A stretch of 64,000 nucleotides of DNA, taken from assembly GCF_033807715.1 (NCBI RefSeq), contig NC_084591.1, forward strand, positions 24,859,090-24,923,089, read 5' to 3'. The DNA is from Cololabis saira. Its lineage: Eukaryota > Chordata > Actinopteri > Beloniformes > Belonidae. Positions 34,731 through 48,556 of the stretch are shown in pieces (positions within the stretch are counted from its first letter, which is position 1; each line of letters starts with the position of its first letter). The position numbers and the translations under genes were made by a program. Below the pieces are notes generated by a model. That model was not told where the DNA came from, did no database searches, and saw only the letters and a list, made by a program, of their open reading frames with translations.

Positions 34731-36403
34731 TGCTGTTTGGATAGATTGTGTGCTTCCTTTGGTTAGAAGGTTCGTCAATGGATTTACTTCCGTGTGTGTG
34801 AATATCTATAGTTAAGGTCAAAATGATTAGTCCCGTTTTAAAACACAAACAAAATGATAACTTCTATGGAAATTACAAAAAATGAAGTAACAAAGTAGCC
34901 CTGAAGCGTCCTGCTCCTGTTACACTTGGAGAATGAAGTGCTGTTCCCAGACTAGTGCAACAAATTTATTTGATGAAGATTCGCCGGTGCAAACATTTAC
35001 CACAATGGTCAGCAATATTGACTTGCTCAACATCTTTCTGCAGCACTAGTTCTGTGCTCTATGAATGCTAATCTCTGCACTATTCTACAAACAGCTGTAG
35101 CTTTACACATGCCATCTATGCCATTTTTCTCATTTTAACCATTTAGTTAACTATGACATCCATATTCACATATCTATATTGCACGTTAACATTTTCTGAA
35201 TACAATACAAAGCTGAACATATATAATATAAATGTACTTGATCATCCGTTTCTCTTATATCGGTTTTGCCCAAGCAAAGAGATGTTATTGGTATTAATAT
35301 GTGCTGATACTTAAATTAATCAATATATTAGGAACAAGTAAAGTCCGTTTTCTTTATAAAGTGCATTCATTTTATGTAATATGGATGTTCCTCTCAGGCT
35401 GTCATTACAAGCAAACATCTCCATAATGCGGACCACAAGGGGCATTACTATTTTCATCAGAGTGTAGCAAAGCCTTGCTGTTGCTCAGAGCATAATAGAA
35501 AGTGCTCTCTTGCCTGTGGTTTCAAAAATATCATACAGTAATGGTTTTTACCTAAAATTCTAACATCCTGTTCACAGCAACTCAGTTCATTAAGGTCTAT
35601 TCAATAACCCTCTTTTTTTCCTCTTTTTCTGCTGAATCTAAAAAGGTACAGTAAAGGTACATGTTTGATTCATTGTCTTTATGCCTGTCAAACACTATTA
35701 CCTAATTGATTAAGGTGCCTTTTTTTCATGTCATAATATTGGCCTTCCTTAAATCGGGGGTGTCAGACACATACACACACAGACACATACACACTCAGGT
35801 CATTAACAAATTGAAGAATGCAATTTACATAATCCGCTGCTGTGGAAATCTAGAGCAAAGAGGTTGTGTGTGGTCTATGACAATAACAGCAGGAGTGGCA
35901 GCAGAGGAAGACTGGACTGCTCATTTATGGATTTGTGCTACAGGATGTTAGGATGAGCCACTCTGCAAATTGTGTTACTATTATGGATAGCATCTGGCAC
36001 CCGGTCCATCTCTGCCACCTAGCGCTGCCTCAGCCAGCTCGCTGGTGAGGCCAACCAATCACCAAGCAGTGTTGTCATGTGACGCAGAACCACTGGAAAA
36101 AGTCTCCTGACTCCTCTTCCCTCTCCTCCACTTGGCTTCAGGCACCAATATCATCATTTACACTGCCCAGCCTGGCTTACACACATGTTCTTGACCCATG
36201 TAAATTAACAGGCTCTAATCTAAAACCAGATATACGCCACTGGTCACTTTATTACCAGGGGACTAGGTGTACCTGTTGTGGCCAATGTGACTTAGTTCCT
36301 TCTATAGGTGTTGAAGCTCAAACGTAAAGTGAAATCTTTGGGTGGTGCGACTGTCCAAAAGCAAAGAGAGCATACTAGCTTGTCCCCATTAGACAGAAAC
36401 ATA
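34731..36403. other. Intergenic sequence, little recognised
   Basis: No gene seen. At about 36238-36295 ccactggtcactttattacc with aggtgtacctgttgtggcc looks like the end of a short inverted-repeat element common in fish, too incomplete to delimit. Confidence 0.4.
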
Positions 36404-37983
36404 CAGTCAGTCCGGAAAGTATTCAGAACGCTTCACTTTTCCCACATTCTTTTATGTTACAGCCCTATTGATAATAGGAATAAATTCTTTTTTTTTCTCA
36501 GAATTCTACACAAAACACCCCATAATGACAACATGAAAGAAGTTTTGATGCAACTTTTGTAAATGTATTAAAAATAAAAATAACAAGAAATCATATGAGC
36601 ATAAGTATTCATAACGTTTGCTTAATACTTTGTAGAAGCTCCTCTGGCAGCAATTACAGCCTCAAGTCTTTTTGAATAGGTTTCTACAAGTTTGGCACAC
36701 CTATTCTTGGGCAGTTTTGCCCATTCTTCCTGACAGACCCTCTCAAGCTCCATCAGGTTGGATGGGGAGCGTCGGTGTACAGCCATTTTCAGATCTCTCC
36801 AGAGATGTTGGATGGGATTCAGGTCTGGGCTCTGGCTGGGCCACTCAAGGACATTGACATGGTTGTTCTGAAGCCACTGCTTTGATATTTTGGCTGTGTG
36901 CTTTGGGTCGTTGTCCTGCTGAAAGATGAAGCATCGTCCTAGTCTGAGGTCAACAGCACTCTGGATCAGGTTTTCATCCAAGATGTCTCTGTACATGGCT
37001 GCATTCATCTTTCCCTCAATCCTGAGTAGTCGCCCAGGTCCTGCTGATGAAAAACACCCCCACAGCATGATGCTGCCACCACCATGCTTCACTGTAGGGA
37101 TGGTGTTCTCCAGGTGATGAGCGGTGCCTGGTCTCCTCCAAACACGACGCGTGGAATTCATGCCAAATAGTTCAATCTTTTGGCAAACTCCAGTCGGGCT
37201 GCCATGTGCTTTTTAGTAAGGAGGGGCTTGCCCCTGGCCACTCTACCATACAAGCCTGATTGGTGGATTGCTGCAGAGATGGTTGTCCTTCTTGAAGTTT
37301 CTCCTCTCTCCACAGAGGAACGCTGGAGTTCTGACAGACTGACCGTCGGGTCCTTGGTCACCTCTCTGACTAAGGCCCTTCTCCCCCGATTGCTCAGCTT
37401 AGGCGGGCGGCCAGCTCTAGGGAGATTCCTGGTGGTTCCAAACTTCTTCCATTTAAGGATGATGCAGGCCACAGTGCTCACTGGGACCTTCAAAGCAGCA
37501 GAAATCTTTCTGTACCCTTCCCCAGATTTGTGCCTTGAAACAATCCTGTTTCGGAGGTCTGAAGACAATTCTTTTGACTTCATGTTTGGTTTGTGTTGCA
37601 ACATGCACTGCCAACTGTGAGAGCTTATATAGACAGGTGTGTGTCTTTCCAAATCAAGTCCAATCAACTGAATTCACCACAGGTGGACTCCGATTAAGCT
37701 GTAGAAACAACTTGAGAGAGATCAGTGGAAACAGAATGAACCAGAGCTCAATTTTGAGCTTCATGGCAAACGTTCTGAATACTTATGCACAGGTGATATT
37801 TATAGTTTTTTATTTTTTATAAATTTACAAAAATCATAACAAAACTTCTTTCATGTTGTCATTATGGAGTGTTTTGTGTAGAATTCTGAGAAAAAAAATG
37901 AATTTATTCCTATTATCAATAGGGCTGTAACATAAAAGAATGTGGGAAAAGTGAAGCGTTCTGAATACTTTCCGGACTGACTG
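36404..37983 (-). mobile_element. Tc1-family transposon, full length, inactivated
   Basis: TA lies on both sides (36402-36403 and 37984-37985). The element is 1,580 bp. Its terminal inverted repeats are about 215-220 bp each (36404-36622 and 37764-37983), outer ends CAGTCAGTCCGGAAAGTATT. Each contains two direct repeats: the outer aaagtattcagaacgcttc (36416-36434) and the inner taagtattcataacgtttg (36602-36620), with mirror copies at 37951-37970 and 37767-37786. This is the IR/DR layout of Sleeping Beauty-type Tc1 elements. A single transposase gene runs on the minus strand between them. Confidence 0.93.
36622..37583 (-). pseudogene. Tc1 transposase, broken by internal deletion
   Basis: The start at 37583 gives MKSKELSSDLRNRIVSRHKS, a paired-like helix-turn-helix (SGEGYRKISAALKVPVSTVA) and GRPPKLSNRGRR, the GRPR-like linker, ending [13 protein letters not shown] at 37158-37160. 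A second frame from 37161 gives [46 protein letters not shown] (second catalytic Asp), [16 protein letters not shown] and [19 protein letters not shown]. Between the two parts the family normally has about 20 more residues, including the WSDE box with the first catalytic Asp; they are missing and the deletion is not a multiple of three. The third catalytic residue, Glu in NPIE, is Gln here. Two of three catalytic residues are therefore absent. Otherwise the copy is near family length (about 320 codons against 340). Confidence 0.92.
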
Positions 37984-37985
37984 TA

Positions 37986-40691
37986 TCTTTCTTCCCATCT
38001 CTATTTAAATTGCTTTCCCTGTTTCTTTTTACGTCACATCATATCCCTCTCTCAGCTGTTGTAAATGGGCAGAAAGAGCAGTTCAGGAATGTTCTTGCAG
38101 ATCTGATCAAATGAAGTGGAAGGTGTTATTTGGTTAATGGTACTTGAGCTTCACACATATGGCTTAAACTGTGCAGCTGAAAACTGAGTTAAATAGAAAC
38201 TTTCAGGAAATAATCAGAAACACTCATGAAAGCATTGTAGCTCAAAGCAATAGCTGCTGTTAATACTGAGTTAAAGGTCTCAGGCAGAAGCTAAGCCACG
38301 GCTCGCAGATAATGTTAACAGCACTCTGCTACACAAACAAAAGTGGGTGATACATAAATAGGATAAAGTATAATTACTATTCTGGTAGAGCCCCAAAACC
38401 AAATGAACCTGTATAACACGGGCTCCTTAGCAAATGTTTCTCCAACAAGCTTGCTGAATGTCACTTGCGGGTGGCTTAACCTCTTATTGTATTTCAGGGT
38501 ATAGTAAAGTTCAGCTTCTCAAATCCTTTGATTTCTGTGTTCAAGAAGAGATGATGAAAGGAGAAAATTAAAAAGCCACAGACAGTGAAAAAGTAGGCCA
38601 TGTGAAATCGAAAGAGTGACCATTATATCTCTCGGCTGGCCTTCTTTCATGAGAAGACGTTAACGAAAATGACTTTTATCCAGAGAGATCAAAAGAAGCT
38701 CAAAGTGTATGCTGACACCAGGTGGAATGATGTTGCAACAAAGATAATGGCCATTCTGTTTCACGGTGATGCGGGTTCTCTATACAGCCTTATAGAAACC
38801 ATATACTGTATTCTCTAGGATTTAAGATACTCGAAATCAAAACATTCAGTCTTATTAATTCATGGCTTTTTTTTTTTTTTATCCTCATTTGAGCAAGTGA
38901 GCTCGAGATTCACTCAGACTGTGATGTCTGGGTTCATTTGCGTGTCAACTCCCTACATTGCTAGTTGTCAGTTTCAATGATTGCATTAAACTCCTCAATT
39001 CTCTTCTCATTTTTCCTTGCTGTTTCAATAAAAAAAATCTCACAACCATGTCATTGTCTTTTATATCTTGTAAGACACCGGGAACACTTTTCATCAATAT
39101 GCTGATGTTGAAGTTCTGCTATTTCAGTGGAATCTGTGATCTCACGCTTTGATGGTGTGGATTTGAAAATGTGAAAAACTTGTTTTTCCGTGACACTTTA
39201 CAGAAAACAGTTTCATGCACAAGGCTCAGTTTGCCACTGGATTTACAGAGAGAGTAAAGCCGGGAGTGTGTGCTGTTTGAATGCTAGAAGCTTGTGAGTC
39301 TGAGCCCACAGTGGTGGGCGATGGGGAGGACAGTACCGAGGACACAGCAGTCTACTGTCTGAGGGTGTGACACCCAGAGTGTGCTTAGTTTCACATTACC
39401 AAGACAAAAGAACTCAGTTCACTTCAAGACCTTTCCCAAGATAAAGATATAAATTGCACTGAATCTATCCCGGAAGTGAGGTCGAGGCCTCGCATATATT
39501 TTGAATGATTTATTTATCATAAAATGTAATATTGAGTTAAAAGCATGTGATCAGACACTCAAGATTTAGATTTCAGCTAATACACATCACATTATGACAA
39601 AAAAATTGGAACTGGCACATTGGTCAGTTGCCATGGTAACTGTAAACGTAATGGTAAACATAACCAGGTTTACCATTGGGGCTATTGTTGACCCTGAGCT
39701 TGAAGATAAAACGTTTTTTTGCTGCGTGATGCAGCCATCATCTCACGGTTGCTCTTCTGCCTATCTGGATTCCTTTTTTCAAGACTCTTTCTGTATGTGT
39801 ATCATCTTTTATGTGCTACTTTCTACTTTACATACTTTATGTGGTGGATATACAGTAGGTAATAATACCGCACTATTTACTATAACTCCCTAAACCATGC
39901 TGGGAAAAAGGCAGAAAACAATTTAAAAAGAAATCGAATTTCAGCCACATCACTGAATTACTGTGATCTGCATTCAGACGGAATTAAAATTGACCTCAGT
40001 CTTTGCTGAAATAGGATTTGTAATTTGCCAGGGAATTTTTACTACACAAATCCCAGACATGGAACATTCGGACGGGTTAATGTTACAGACGTCCTCCGTG
40101 ATTATATTACAATTATTATTACAAATTACTGCAGGTCCCCAGATCATTTTAATCCCGTGTGAATGGAGCAATAGACATATATAGGTCAGTGACTGATGCT
40201 GCTCAGTCTATACTCACCAGAACAGGGACATTCACATATAGCCTTTGTCATGTTTTGTTTTGCTGTCCACTTCCTGAATTTAAGATGTTTAGGGTGTTAT
40301 GGTCATATATAAGAAATGTAAAAACCGTCATTTTTACAACGTGTTGATATGTTATAGCTTTGTGAATCTGACACACAAACAGAGCTGAACACATTCATTA
40401 TCTGTTAGCTCAACCATTCCAAAAACTCTTGAACTAAAGCTGCTTGTTTTCAGGAATAGCCTCCTCTTGTGATTTTCAGTCCCTGTCATTAAGAAATAAT
40501 TGCAGACTGTTGGACTTATGCTTGATACAAATCTAATCCAGATATCGACTTCCTGCTTCACTCTCTCTGTAATTCCAGCAACATACTTAGTCTTTTTTGT
40601 AGCTCTCTATGAAGTGTCAGAGAAAATTAACTTTTCCTCTGTTGCTAAAAATGAAATGCTAACAGTAAAAAGGAAAGGAGAAATATATTAC
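37986..40691. other. Intergenic sequence, nothing recognised
   Basis: Only short unsupported open frames. I see no repeat ends, RNA genes or exons here. Confidence 0.4.
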
Positions 40692-40985
40692 GAGGTCTGA
40701 TGAGTCCAGATTCCTCCTGTTCCAGAGTGATCGGCATCTCAAGGTAAGAGTACCACTAGGAGAAGTGGAGCACCCATCAAGCCTAGTATTTACTTATCAA
40801 GCCAGTGAGGGCCAATTGTATGATCTGGGCTTGCTTTAGTTGGACAGTGTAGCAGGTTTCAGGCTCCGACACTGAATATCCAAGACATGACAGAAAACCT
40901 GTTATCCAAGATAGTTTATTCACAGTTCTTTTTGCAGAGTACCTCACAGCTACAAAATGCTCAGCAGCCGTCCAGTGTTCCACCT
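40692..40985 (+). pseudogene. Tc1-like transposase relic (second family)
   Basis: The plus strand reads DESRFLLFQSDRHLKVRVPL after a damaged first position (tctgatgagtccagattcct), then EHPSSLVFTYQASEGQ and, with stops, LLxLDSVAGFRLRH. SDESRFxLF...DGRxRV is the region of the first catalytic Asp in Tc1 transposases of a different subfamily from the 36-38 kb element. Several stops, no ends found. Confidence 0.55.
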
Positions 40986-43589
40986 CACTTCTCCAATTGC
41001 TTTTAAAGTAATTGTTGTTGATTAGCAGAGTGGATGCTGGTCCAGTCCCCTCCCATAATCACCATCTTGCCCCAGAGCCTCCCCGAACCACAACCCACCA
41101 CTACAGATGGATCTTTGCTAAACATTATGAGCCCGAACATAAAGGTCACTTGACTATTTTAATATACCAAATAACCAGTTCTCTACATGAATGCATTTTT
41201 TTCACAGCACATATATATTACCAGATTACAATAACAGGATTCATAAGCCTCAGACTGTAAAATAGAGGCTCAGGACGAGAACGTTAATCTTTTCCTTTAT
41301 CAGTACAAGACCTGGCAAAAATTGCATAAAATTTGACCAGAGATAAATGCTGTGGTGCCACGTAAACCAATTGAAACGATACCAGACAATGTTTGCTATA
41401 ATGAAACCTAGTTAATCCACTAAAATATGTTATCTTTTTATTGTTTTTTGAGGCAGTGTATTTTGGTGAGTCAGTCTTTTCAGTTTTAAAAAATACCTTC
41501 TGGAGAAAATGGAAAGTGCTGGGTGTGAAACCATGATGATTCACCAGGCATAATGTTTAGAAACTATTTATTCAGTTAAGGGATGGTAGGGTTTTTATTA
41601 AAGACAGACCTTTTCCTTTGTTTTCATTTTGGCACAATGGCACTGTTGAAAGTATGCAATGTAATTATTAGCAGTGTCCACACATTTACCATCGGCCTTC
41701 ACTGGGTCATTTATATGATAATCCCAAGCACGCCTCAAAACTTATAAAAGGAAACGTATTCTATGTTTGCAGAAACACTACCTCTTTATGACGTCTTATC
41801 TTGAAGCAATATATCTAGACTAAAAATATATGTAGCATATGTAAGTGTTAAATTTTAACACAGAGAAGGCTTCTTATATTTTAATGCTTATATTTCAAAA
41901 ACCCTGTGATTAAAAAAGTGGCGACGCAGAGGAAAATGTATGTTGTATGTTTTTTTCTTTTCATTTTATATTACATTCATTTGCCTGACACTGTGAAAAC
42001 CATATGTTTGTGCTAACTTCCCATGAGGAAGAAATGATGGTTGAAGTTTACTATTTACCCCTACCATTACATACACGCCCCCTCCAGGCACCATGTGAGG
42101 TTTTGGCACATAAATCCATATGCTCAGTATGTTCTCCGAAGGATTCATGCCTAATTTGTCACGTGCGCGTTTCTTATCAGATGCTCAAGCAGACAAGAGA
42201 AACATTCTCTCACAAGCTAATGAACAACAAGGTGAGCCCAGAGAGGAGGACAAACAGGCGTTTTAATAGGTTTAAAATGGTTACAAAGTTGCAAAACAAC
42301 CAATACATTTTAGAAATATGAGAGGAAAAACATTGACATGAAGAGAGGATTACTTTCCCTCTGCCACATTGTGGTTTCAAATGCTCCATTAGCTGAGCAT
42401 TTTAATTTTGCTTCCTAATTAGTCGTGGCTCCGTTATTGCTTTGCCTGGAGTAGTATCCCCTCCTTACAGCTCCCTATAAGTTTAAATCTTGAAATGTCA
42501 ATAGCACCCTTACTCTCGTAAGATGCTGATAGCCTCCACCTCCCACTCAGCCATTCAGCCTCATTATTCCCTGCTAGATTATCATTTAGCAGCTATTAGC
42601 ACAAGATATTCATCTGTAATGACTACTACGTTGTCATTTTTCCACTCATCCTACTTAGAGCTAGCAAGGTTAAGTAATGCCCTGAACCTGTGGCAAAAGT
42701 TGAATGGGCCAAAGACAGATATTACTGGTAATTATAACAGCAATGTATGCAGCCAGGCCCTAGCGGTGTCTTTAGGGTCTCTGGCTCCTCATCCATCAAC
42801 TGCTATCATCACTATGACAGTGTAGCAACACTTGTCTCAATCTTCTGGTCATGCTAGCCCAATGCTAAGCAGCCACATACATCTGTGGTTGTGCCTTGGC
42901 TGAGATGACAAAGAATTTCTCACCATTGTATATGATACAATTGCACATTGTAGAAAATATCAACGGGCAAGTGTTTCAGTCACACTTCAACTCATTTGCG
43001 AGTGCCCTTACACATGGCATCTACTACTGCCATCTACTCCAGGCGTTAAGAACCTTTACCTCACACATACATTTTCTTCAACTGCTTTCTTTTATAACAA
43101 GGATCCTCTTCTCTCAGAGTGATGCAGAAAAAGTTCATACATTCTCCTTTAAGGGGACTACTGCAATTCCTTGTAAGTTAGATGTTTTTGTATTAATCTG
43201 AGTAACCTTCAGCTGTTCAAAAATACAAGTTTGAACTGTTGGGAGATACAGCAGGAGCTATGTAAGACAAATACAGCAGATACATTTTGGGGATGATCAT
43301 GACAGGACCTGAGGAGATGTTTTTGTGTTTGCTGTTTAAAGCAAAGTGTTTGGTGGGGTTTTATATTGTGTTGGGGTTGGCTGACTGTGGGTTAATTGAT
43401 ACAGTGTGTTGTTGTGGACAGTCACTATTTTTTTTCTTTTTTTCACTTTTTTTCTTTCATTTGAGCCATACCCTCCTCCCCTTGATTTATTTTTTCCTTT
43501 TTCTTTTATGTTCTATTTTCCCCTTTTTACTACTCGCTATTATCTTTAAGCAATTGTAGAATCAGAATCAGAATCTCAAGTTAAGTAGT
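40986..43589. other. Intergenic sequence, no gene recognised
   Basis: No coding match. A segment at about 42360-42800 is less AT-rich and less repetitive than its neighbours and could be conserved regulatory sequence, but nothing in the bases proves it. Confidence 0.35.
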
Positions 43590-46500
43590 TGCAATGTTAA
43601 GGGGTTAAAGAGAAGGTCTTTATTCATCTAAAGCAGCCTAGGGCATGGGTAGCCTTTTTTTCCAGGAAACTCACTTACAAGATTCTGATCATTGGCGACT
43701 AGCTAAATGCTGGGCTGGATATTTGTCCATTCAAGTTTAAAGGAACAGATACATTTGGAAGTTCCATTATCGCCTCTGGCAAACTCTACAACAAAATAGT
43801 GATTTTGGCAAATGTGTATGCCCCGAAATAGATGATGTCAAGTTTTTTAGTAGATTCTTCTCCCAACCCCCTGATCTTGGGGGGCGGGGTCCTCATCTAG
43901 GCCCGCAGCTTCTACTAAGTCTGCCGATTATATCAAATCATTTCTCGATGGCTGTGGCCTTTCATATCCCACTTCTCCCACGTTCACTACACTTGTACTG
44001 AATCGATGATTTCTTCATGGACAATAAATTAATTTTGGATTTCAAATCCTGCAGTTATGAAAGCATTGGTTCATCTTCCTCAGATGCTGAGCACACGAGG
44101 TGCCACTGGACACCATAGATCTGTCGTTGCTCACAGAGGAGAGCTTTGTTGCACACATTTCTACCCATATTAAAACATTTTTGCCCTTCAACGAAACCAG
44201 ATATGTTCAATAAAACACTGTGGGAAGCCATGAAAGCTTATCTAAAAGGGGAAATTGTATAATTTTCAGCAAAACAGAAGTGTTCCCAGCTATAACACAC
44301 CAACATTGCTAATGGAGTTTCAAACATAGACAGGCAGTATGTGATTTCACCCTCCCCTTGAACTGGACCAGAAACGTCTGAAACTCCAGACAGGATTTAA
44401 GCTTCTTTCTTCTCGCCTGGTTGAAAGTCAATTACTCCACATTACCAGCAAATACTATGAGCATGAGGAAAAAGATCAGTAGCGTTAGTTGAGAGCAAAG
44501 CAACTTATTCCTGAAGTGCAGACGGATAATGGAGACATAACAACCAACCAGCAAGCAATTGATGACAAATTCAAAAACTTTTACTCCAATTTATACACCT
44601 CTGACTGTACAACAGACTCAAGCATCATGGTAGACTTCTTAAATAACCTGAATAAGCTTGATGCACCTATCACTCAGGTGGAAATTTCTGCAGCAATTTC
44701 ATCTCTGCAGTCAGTTAAAACTCCTGGTCCGGATGTGCTTCCATCTGATTTCTATCAGAAATTCTCTGCTGATTTGACCCATTTTCTGTTTGGTGTTTAC
44801 TGACTCCTTAGACTTGGGTACACTCCCCCCTTCATTAAACCAGGCCTGCATCTCTCTTTCATTGAAAAAAAGATAGAGACCCGCTAGTTTGTTTGCTTCT
44901 TACAGACCAATTTCATTACTAAACACAGATGTAAAGATCCTTGCCTGCAGATTGGATGATATTCATTTTACAATAATCATCGGTTATTAAACATTTTGTA
45001 CTCCCCAAATTTGTTGAGTGGCTTATCTTCATGGATGCTGAGAAGGCATTGAAAAGAATTAAGTGTTGACTGTCGGCTCCTGACTTTGGAAAAATTTGGT
45101 TTCAGCTCTGCCTTTAACCCCCGGGGTTAGATTACTGCATACATGCCCTTCGACCTTAATCTGCACCGTGCAAGATTAAAGGGTTGCCCACTAAACCCAC
45201 TTAGCCCACTTCTCTTTGCAAGTGCCACCGAGCACCTTGCAATGGCCTGGTGTTTTCAGGATACAGACTAAATTTAAATAAAAGTAAATTACTTCCACTA
45301 AATAAAAAATCTGTTTAAGTCAATCATGCAGATCTACCTTTAAAGGTGGTAAAGAATAATTTAAACTATCTTGGAATCTGTGTTCCTGGAGAATTTAAAA
45401 AATGTATTTAAATCTAATTTCTCACTTTGATCAGACAACGCAGATTCTATCTAAATGGTCCCCTCTGTTTCTGTCCCTCGTTGTTTGAATAAATTGAGTT
45501 AAAATGGCTCTGTTTCCAAAGTTTCTATACTTATTTCAGTGTCTCCCCACCCTCATCCCAGAATACTTTTTAAGGTCTTTGACTCACTAATGATATCCTG
45601 CATATGGAAAAATAAACGACTGCGTTTGTGGAAGACATTTCTTCAAAGACTAAAGCAAGCAGTGGAAATGGGTCTGACTAATTTGCAACACTATTACTGC
45701 AGCAAACACTCAATGTTTGATAAACCAGAGGCATTTCCATCTCTAATCTTGTTGCCCAGCCTGGGTGAATATGGAAGTTTGTGCCAGTAACCCTATTTCC
45801 CTGTCCAGCCTTTTAGGTGCTGCACTTCCACTTGCTTTGGTTATCCAAAAGAGCAGTCCAGTAAACAGTCTTTATTGATTTGGGCACAATTTTGGAAAAG
45901 TTTTGGTTTGCAGCTCCCCTCACTCCAAATCCCAATTGCTGCTAACCAGCAATTTGCTCCTTAAAAGGTGGATGGACTATGTAAGATTTGGCATAAGAGA
46001 GGTTTAAAAGCCTTGGTGATCTCTACATTGACAATCATTTTCCTAGTTTTTCTTAACTTACAGAAACTTTTGGTATTTCACAAAACTCACTTTTTAGTGT
46101 TTTTAAGAGTTAGGGATTAAATACAGTACAATGCTCATTTCTCCAATTTCCTTTTAAGCCTTCAGTTAATCCTAGTGACCTTTTTCGAGAGGTACTATGC
46201 CTAACTTGTATAACGCTATTTCCAAACTACACTGTCCAACAGTGGCAACTGTGAAGACTGCTTGGGGGCAGGATCTGGATTAAGGTTTTACACATGATAC
46301 ACTCCTCCTTTATGTGTTTTTGACATTCACTTTTACAGTTTAACGTAGTGTACCACACACATATACAGTATCATAAACCAAATTAGATCAAACGTACCGA
46401 GATGTTGTGGTACTGCCACCGCCACCCTCCTCCACGTGTCCCTCTTTGGCCAACTGTTGGTCATCAGTTTTTATAACAATTTCAGAAACCTTTCACAATC

Positions 46501-46640
46501 ATTGAACCCAACCCCATGACTGCAATATTTGGCATTGCTCCAGATTTGGATTCGCCTAAAGCTAAACTCAGCTCAAATAAATAAATACAAATTGTTACTT
46601 ATTTTCCTTTTCTTGTCCCCCCTATTATGATAGGTAATAG
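43590..46640 (+). mobile_element. L1-type LINE, decayed ORF2
   Basis: Broken frames on the plus strand follow the order of an L1-like ORF2. Endonuclease start: AWVAFFFQETHLQDSDHWRL and ANVYAP-like (43590-43830). Linker and reverse-transcriptase entry: NFYSNLYTSD and ITQVEISAAISSLQSVKTPG, PDVLPSDFYQKF (44489-44803, one open frame of 104 codons). A damaged DAEKAF motif near 45035 is followed by LFALAIE-like remains, then MISCIWKNKRLRLWKTFLQR and GLTNLQHYYCSKH (45590-45720). A C-terminal EMLWYCHRHPPPRVPLW and NPMTAIFGIAPDLDSP (about 46400-46560) completes it. Stops and frameshifts occur throughout and the YADD box is not readable. An old, dead copy; edges approximate. Confidence 0.75.
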
Positions 46641-48439
46641 GGACAGGGTACCATTGGAGCTGGAGAACACTTCCTCTAAAAGTGAGCAAATGTTCCTTGA
46701 AATGAAATTGAAACAATTACTTTGACAGGAAAATATTAAAATAAGGTCCTCTTCACTATGCTATGCTCAAAAGAAGGGACTGAATCAAAGTTAAAAAAAA
46801 TCAATAAAATCTCTTAGGTTAATTACAAATGTTGCAATGTTGTTTTTTAATTTCATGAATTGACATGAAGTATAAACTCTTCTAAACTCTTCTGTGGCAA
46901 CCTCTCCATTGGGACACTTTTTTACATAAACTAATTCAATAATTAGATTTATAAATCAAAGTAAAATATGAAATTATAAGTAAATGAAGTGAAACCTTGC
47001 TAAGCATAACAAACTTACAGACACAAGGACATGGTCGCACTACCATGAAATATGTGCATTGTAGGAGACATTTTTGTTTGGTGCAACAGACATAGACAAA
47101 GAATAGAGTCTGGCCCTTTTTTCAGGCTAAAGTAACAGATATTGCTGGCTGTAAATGATAAAATATAACTGTGTGCCCTGAAAGATGAATGACAGCCAGC
47201 ATGAGTCCTTATGTCAAGTTGATTATCAGAGTAATACTGCTTTTCATAAAGTCTCATTCATTCATTGAATGAGCTGAAGGTTAATCAATCTGGTACATTT
47301 CATTAATTCTATTAAAAGTTTTCAGGTATTTCAATTTATATCTCTTTTTTGTTTTTATAAATCATTCCTTGTGGATACTTTCCTGAAATGATGAATGGCA
47401 TATTTTATGCTGTGAATGTTAAAGTTCATGAGGACGGAGACAATGACAAATTGAATTAATAAAATTGCTTGAGAATTTATGACTTCATTTTAAATTTACA
47501 TCAATTTTTGCTCCTCCATTTTTAATCCAGATGCGTTTTCAACACTTGCATTTTAATCATTTCATTATTGCTACCTCCACTACTCTTAGCTGTAATAAGT
47601 ATTGTGAACCTGCACCTCAAATATTCTTTAAAACTGATCCCGTCTGCATGATCAGCCTTGATGCTCCCAGGACGCCCTTATCAAGAACATGGATATTCAT
47701 GTCAAGCTCGGTTGGGGCTCCACATGAAAGCAGCAAAAGAGAGAAAGAGAAAGCATCACGCCCTTGATCTGTACAGAGAGTAAGGTTCCTCTGGCTTGTA
47801 TCTGTGTAAGTGTTTTGATTAACAACCTGGATAATAAATTTGAGTTTGTTTTTTGTTGTCAAGGTTTCACTTTCCTCTCGTTTCTTCTCAGTTGTATTTC
47901 ACCATCGCTCATGCTGCCTCAGTTAATCACAACTGAACCTAGGCTTTGCCTGGCAAATGATTAACAATCAATGGGTATGGATCCTTAGAAATAATACAAA
48001 TGCCTTAAGTTAAACAAAATACAAAAAAAGCATTGATAAAAGGAAGAAAATAGTGATAAATGATTAAATAAAAGCACATGAAACATGACAGTTTTGTAAT
48101 TCTTCTTAAGGAGAGCTGAGCAAGATATCTACATGCTCCCAAATGTTGCGGCACATAGACTAAGAAGAGCTGCAAGGTCAGAAAAATAAAAGACATTTAA
48201 GGTAATAAGGAATAAGCCAAACACTATTTCCATCTTGGAAGAAGCGGTAAAGGTGGTGGACAGCACAAACCTGTGTGTTCCCCTGGACAAAAATACTAGT
48301 GATGAAACACAAATGCTGTCGACAAGGAGGGACCGCGCTTTTTCGTACTTCAGTATTTGCACAAAGATGTTGAATATACCGGTAGTCTATAAATCCACAG
48401 TGCCAAGTGCAGTATTTCCTACATTCTTCTGTTGTCTAT
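46641..48439. other. Intergenic sequence, nothing recognised
   Basis: No gene, RNA or repeat end that I can support. Confidence 0.4.
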
Positions 48440-48556
48440 AGATTATACAAGAGCCAGATTACAAGCGCAGGGAGAACATGCAAACAGACGGGCCACAGCT
48501 GGGATTCAAACCAGGAACCTTTTAGCTGTGAGGCAACAGTACTAACCACCGATCCA
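48440..48556 (-). repeat. tRNA-derived SINE head fragment
   Basis: The reverse complement reads GGTGGTTAGTACTGTTGCCT, CACAGCTAAAAGGTTCCTGG and TTTGAATCCCAGCTG, then GTTTGCATGTTCTCCCTGCG. TGGTTAGTACTG fits an A box and GTTTGAATCCC a B box (GGTTCGANTCC with one change). The 3' part of the SINE is missing. Confidence 0.65.

Noticed and set aside
37180..37620. 146-codon plus-strand frame
   Set aside because: Antisense to the Tc1 transposase.
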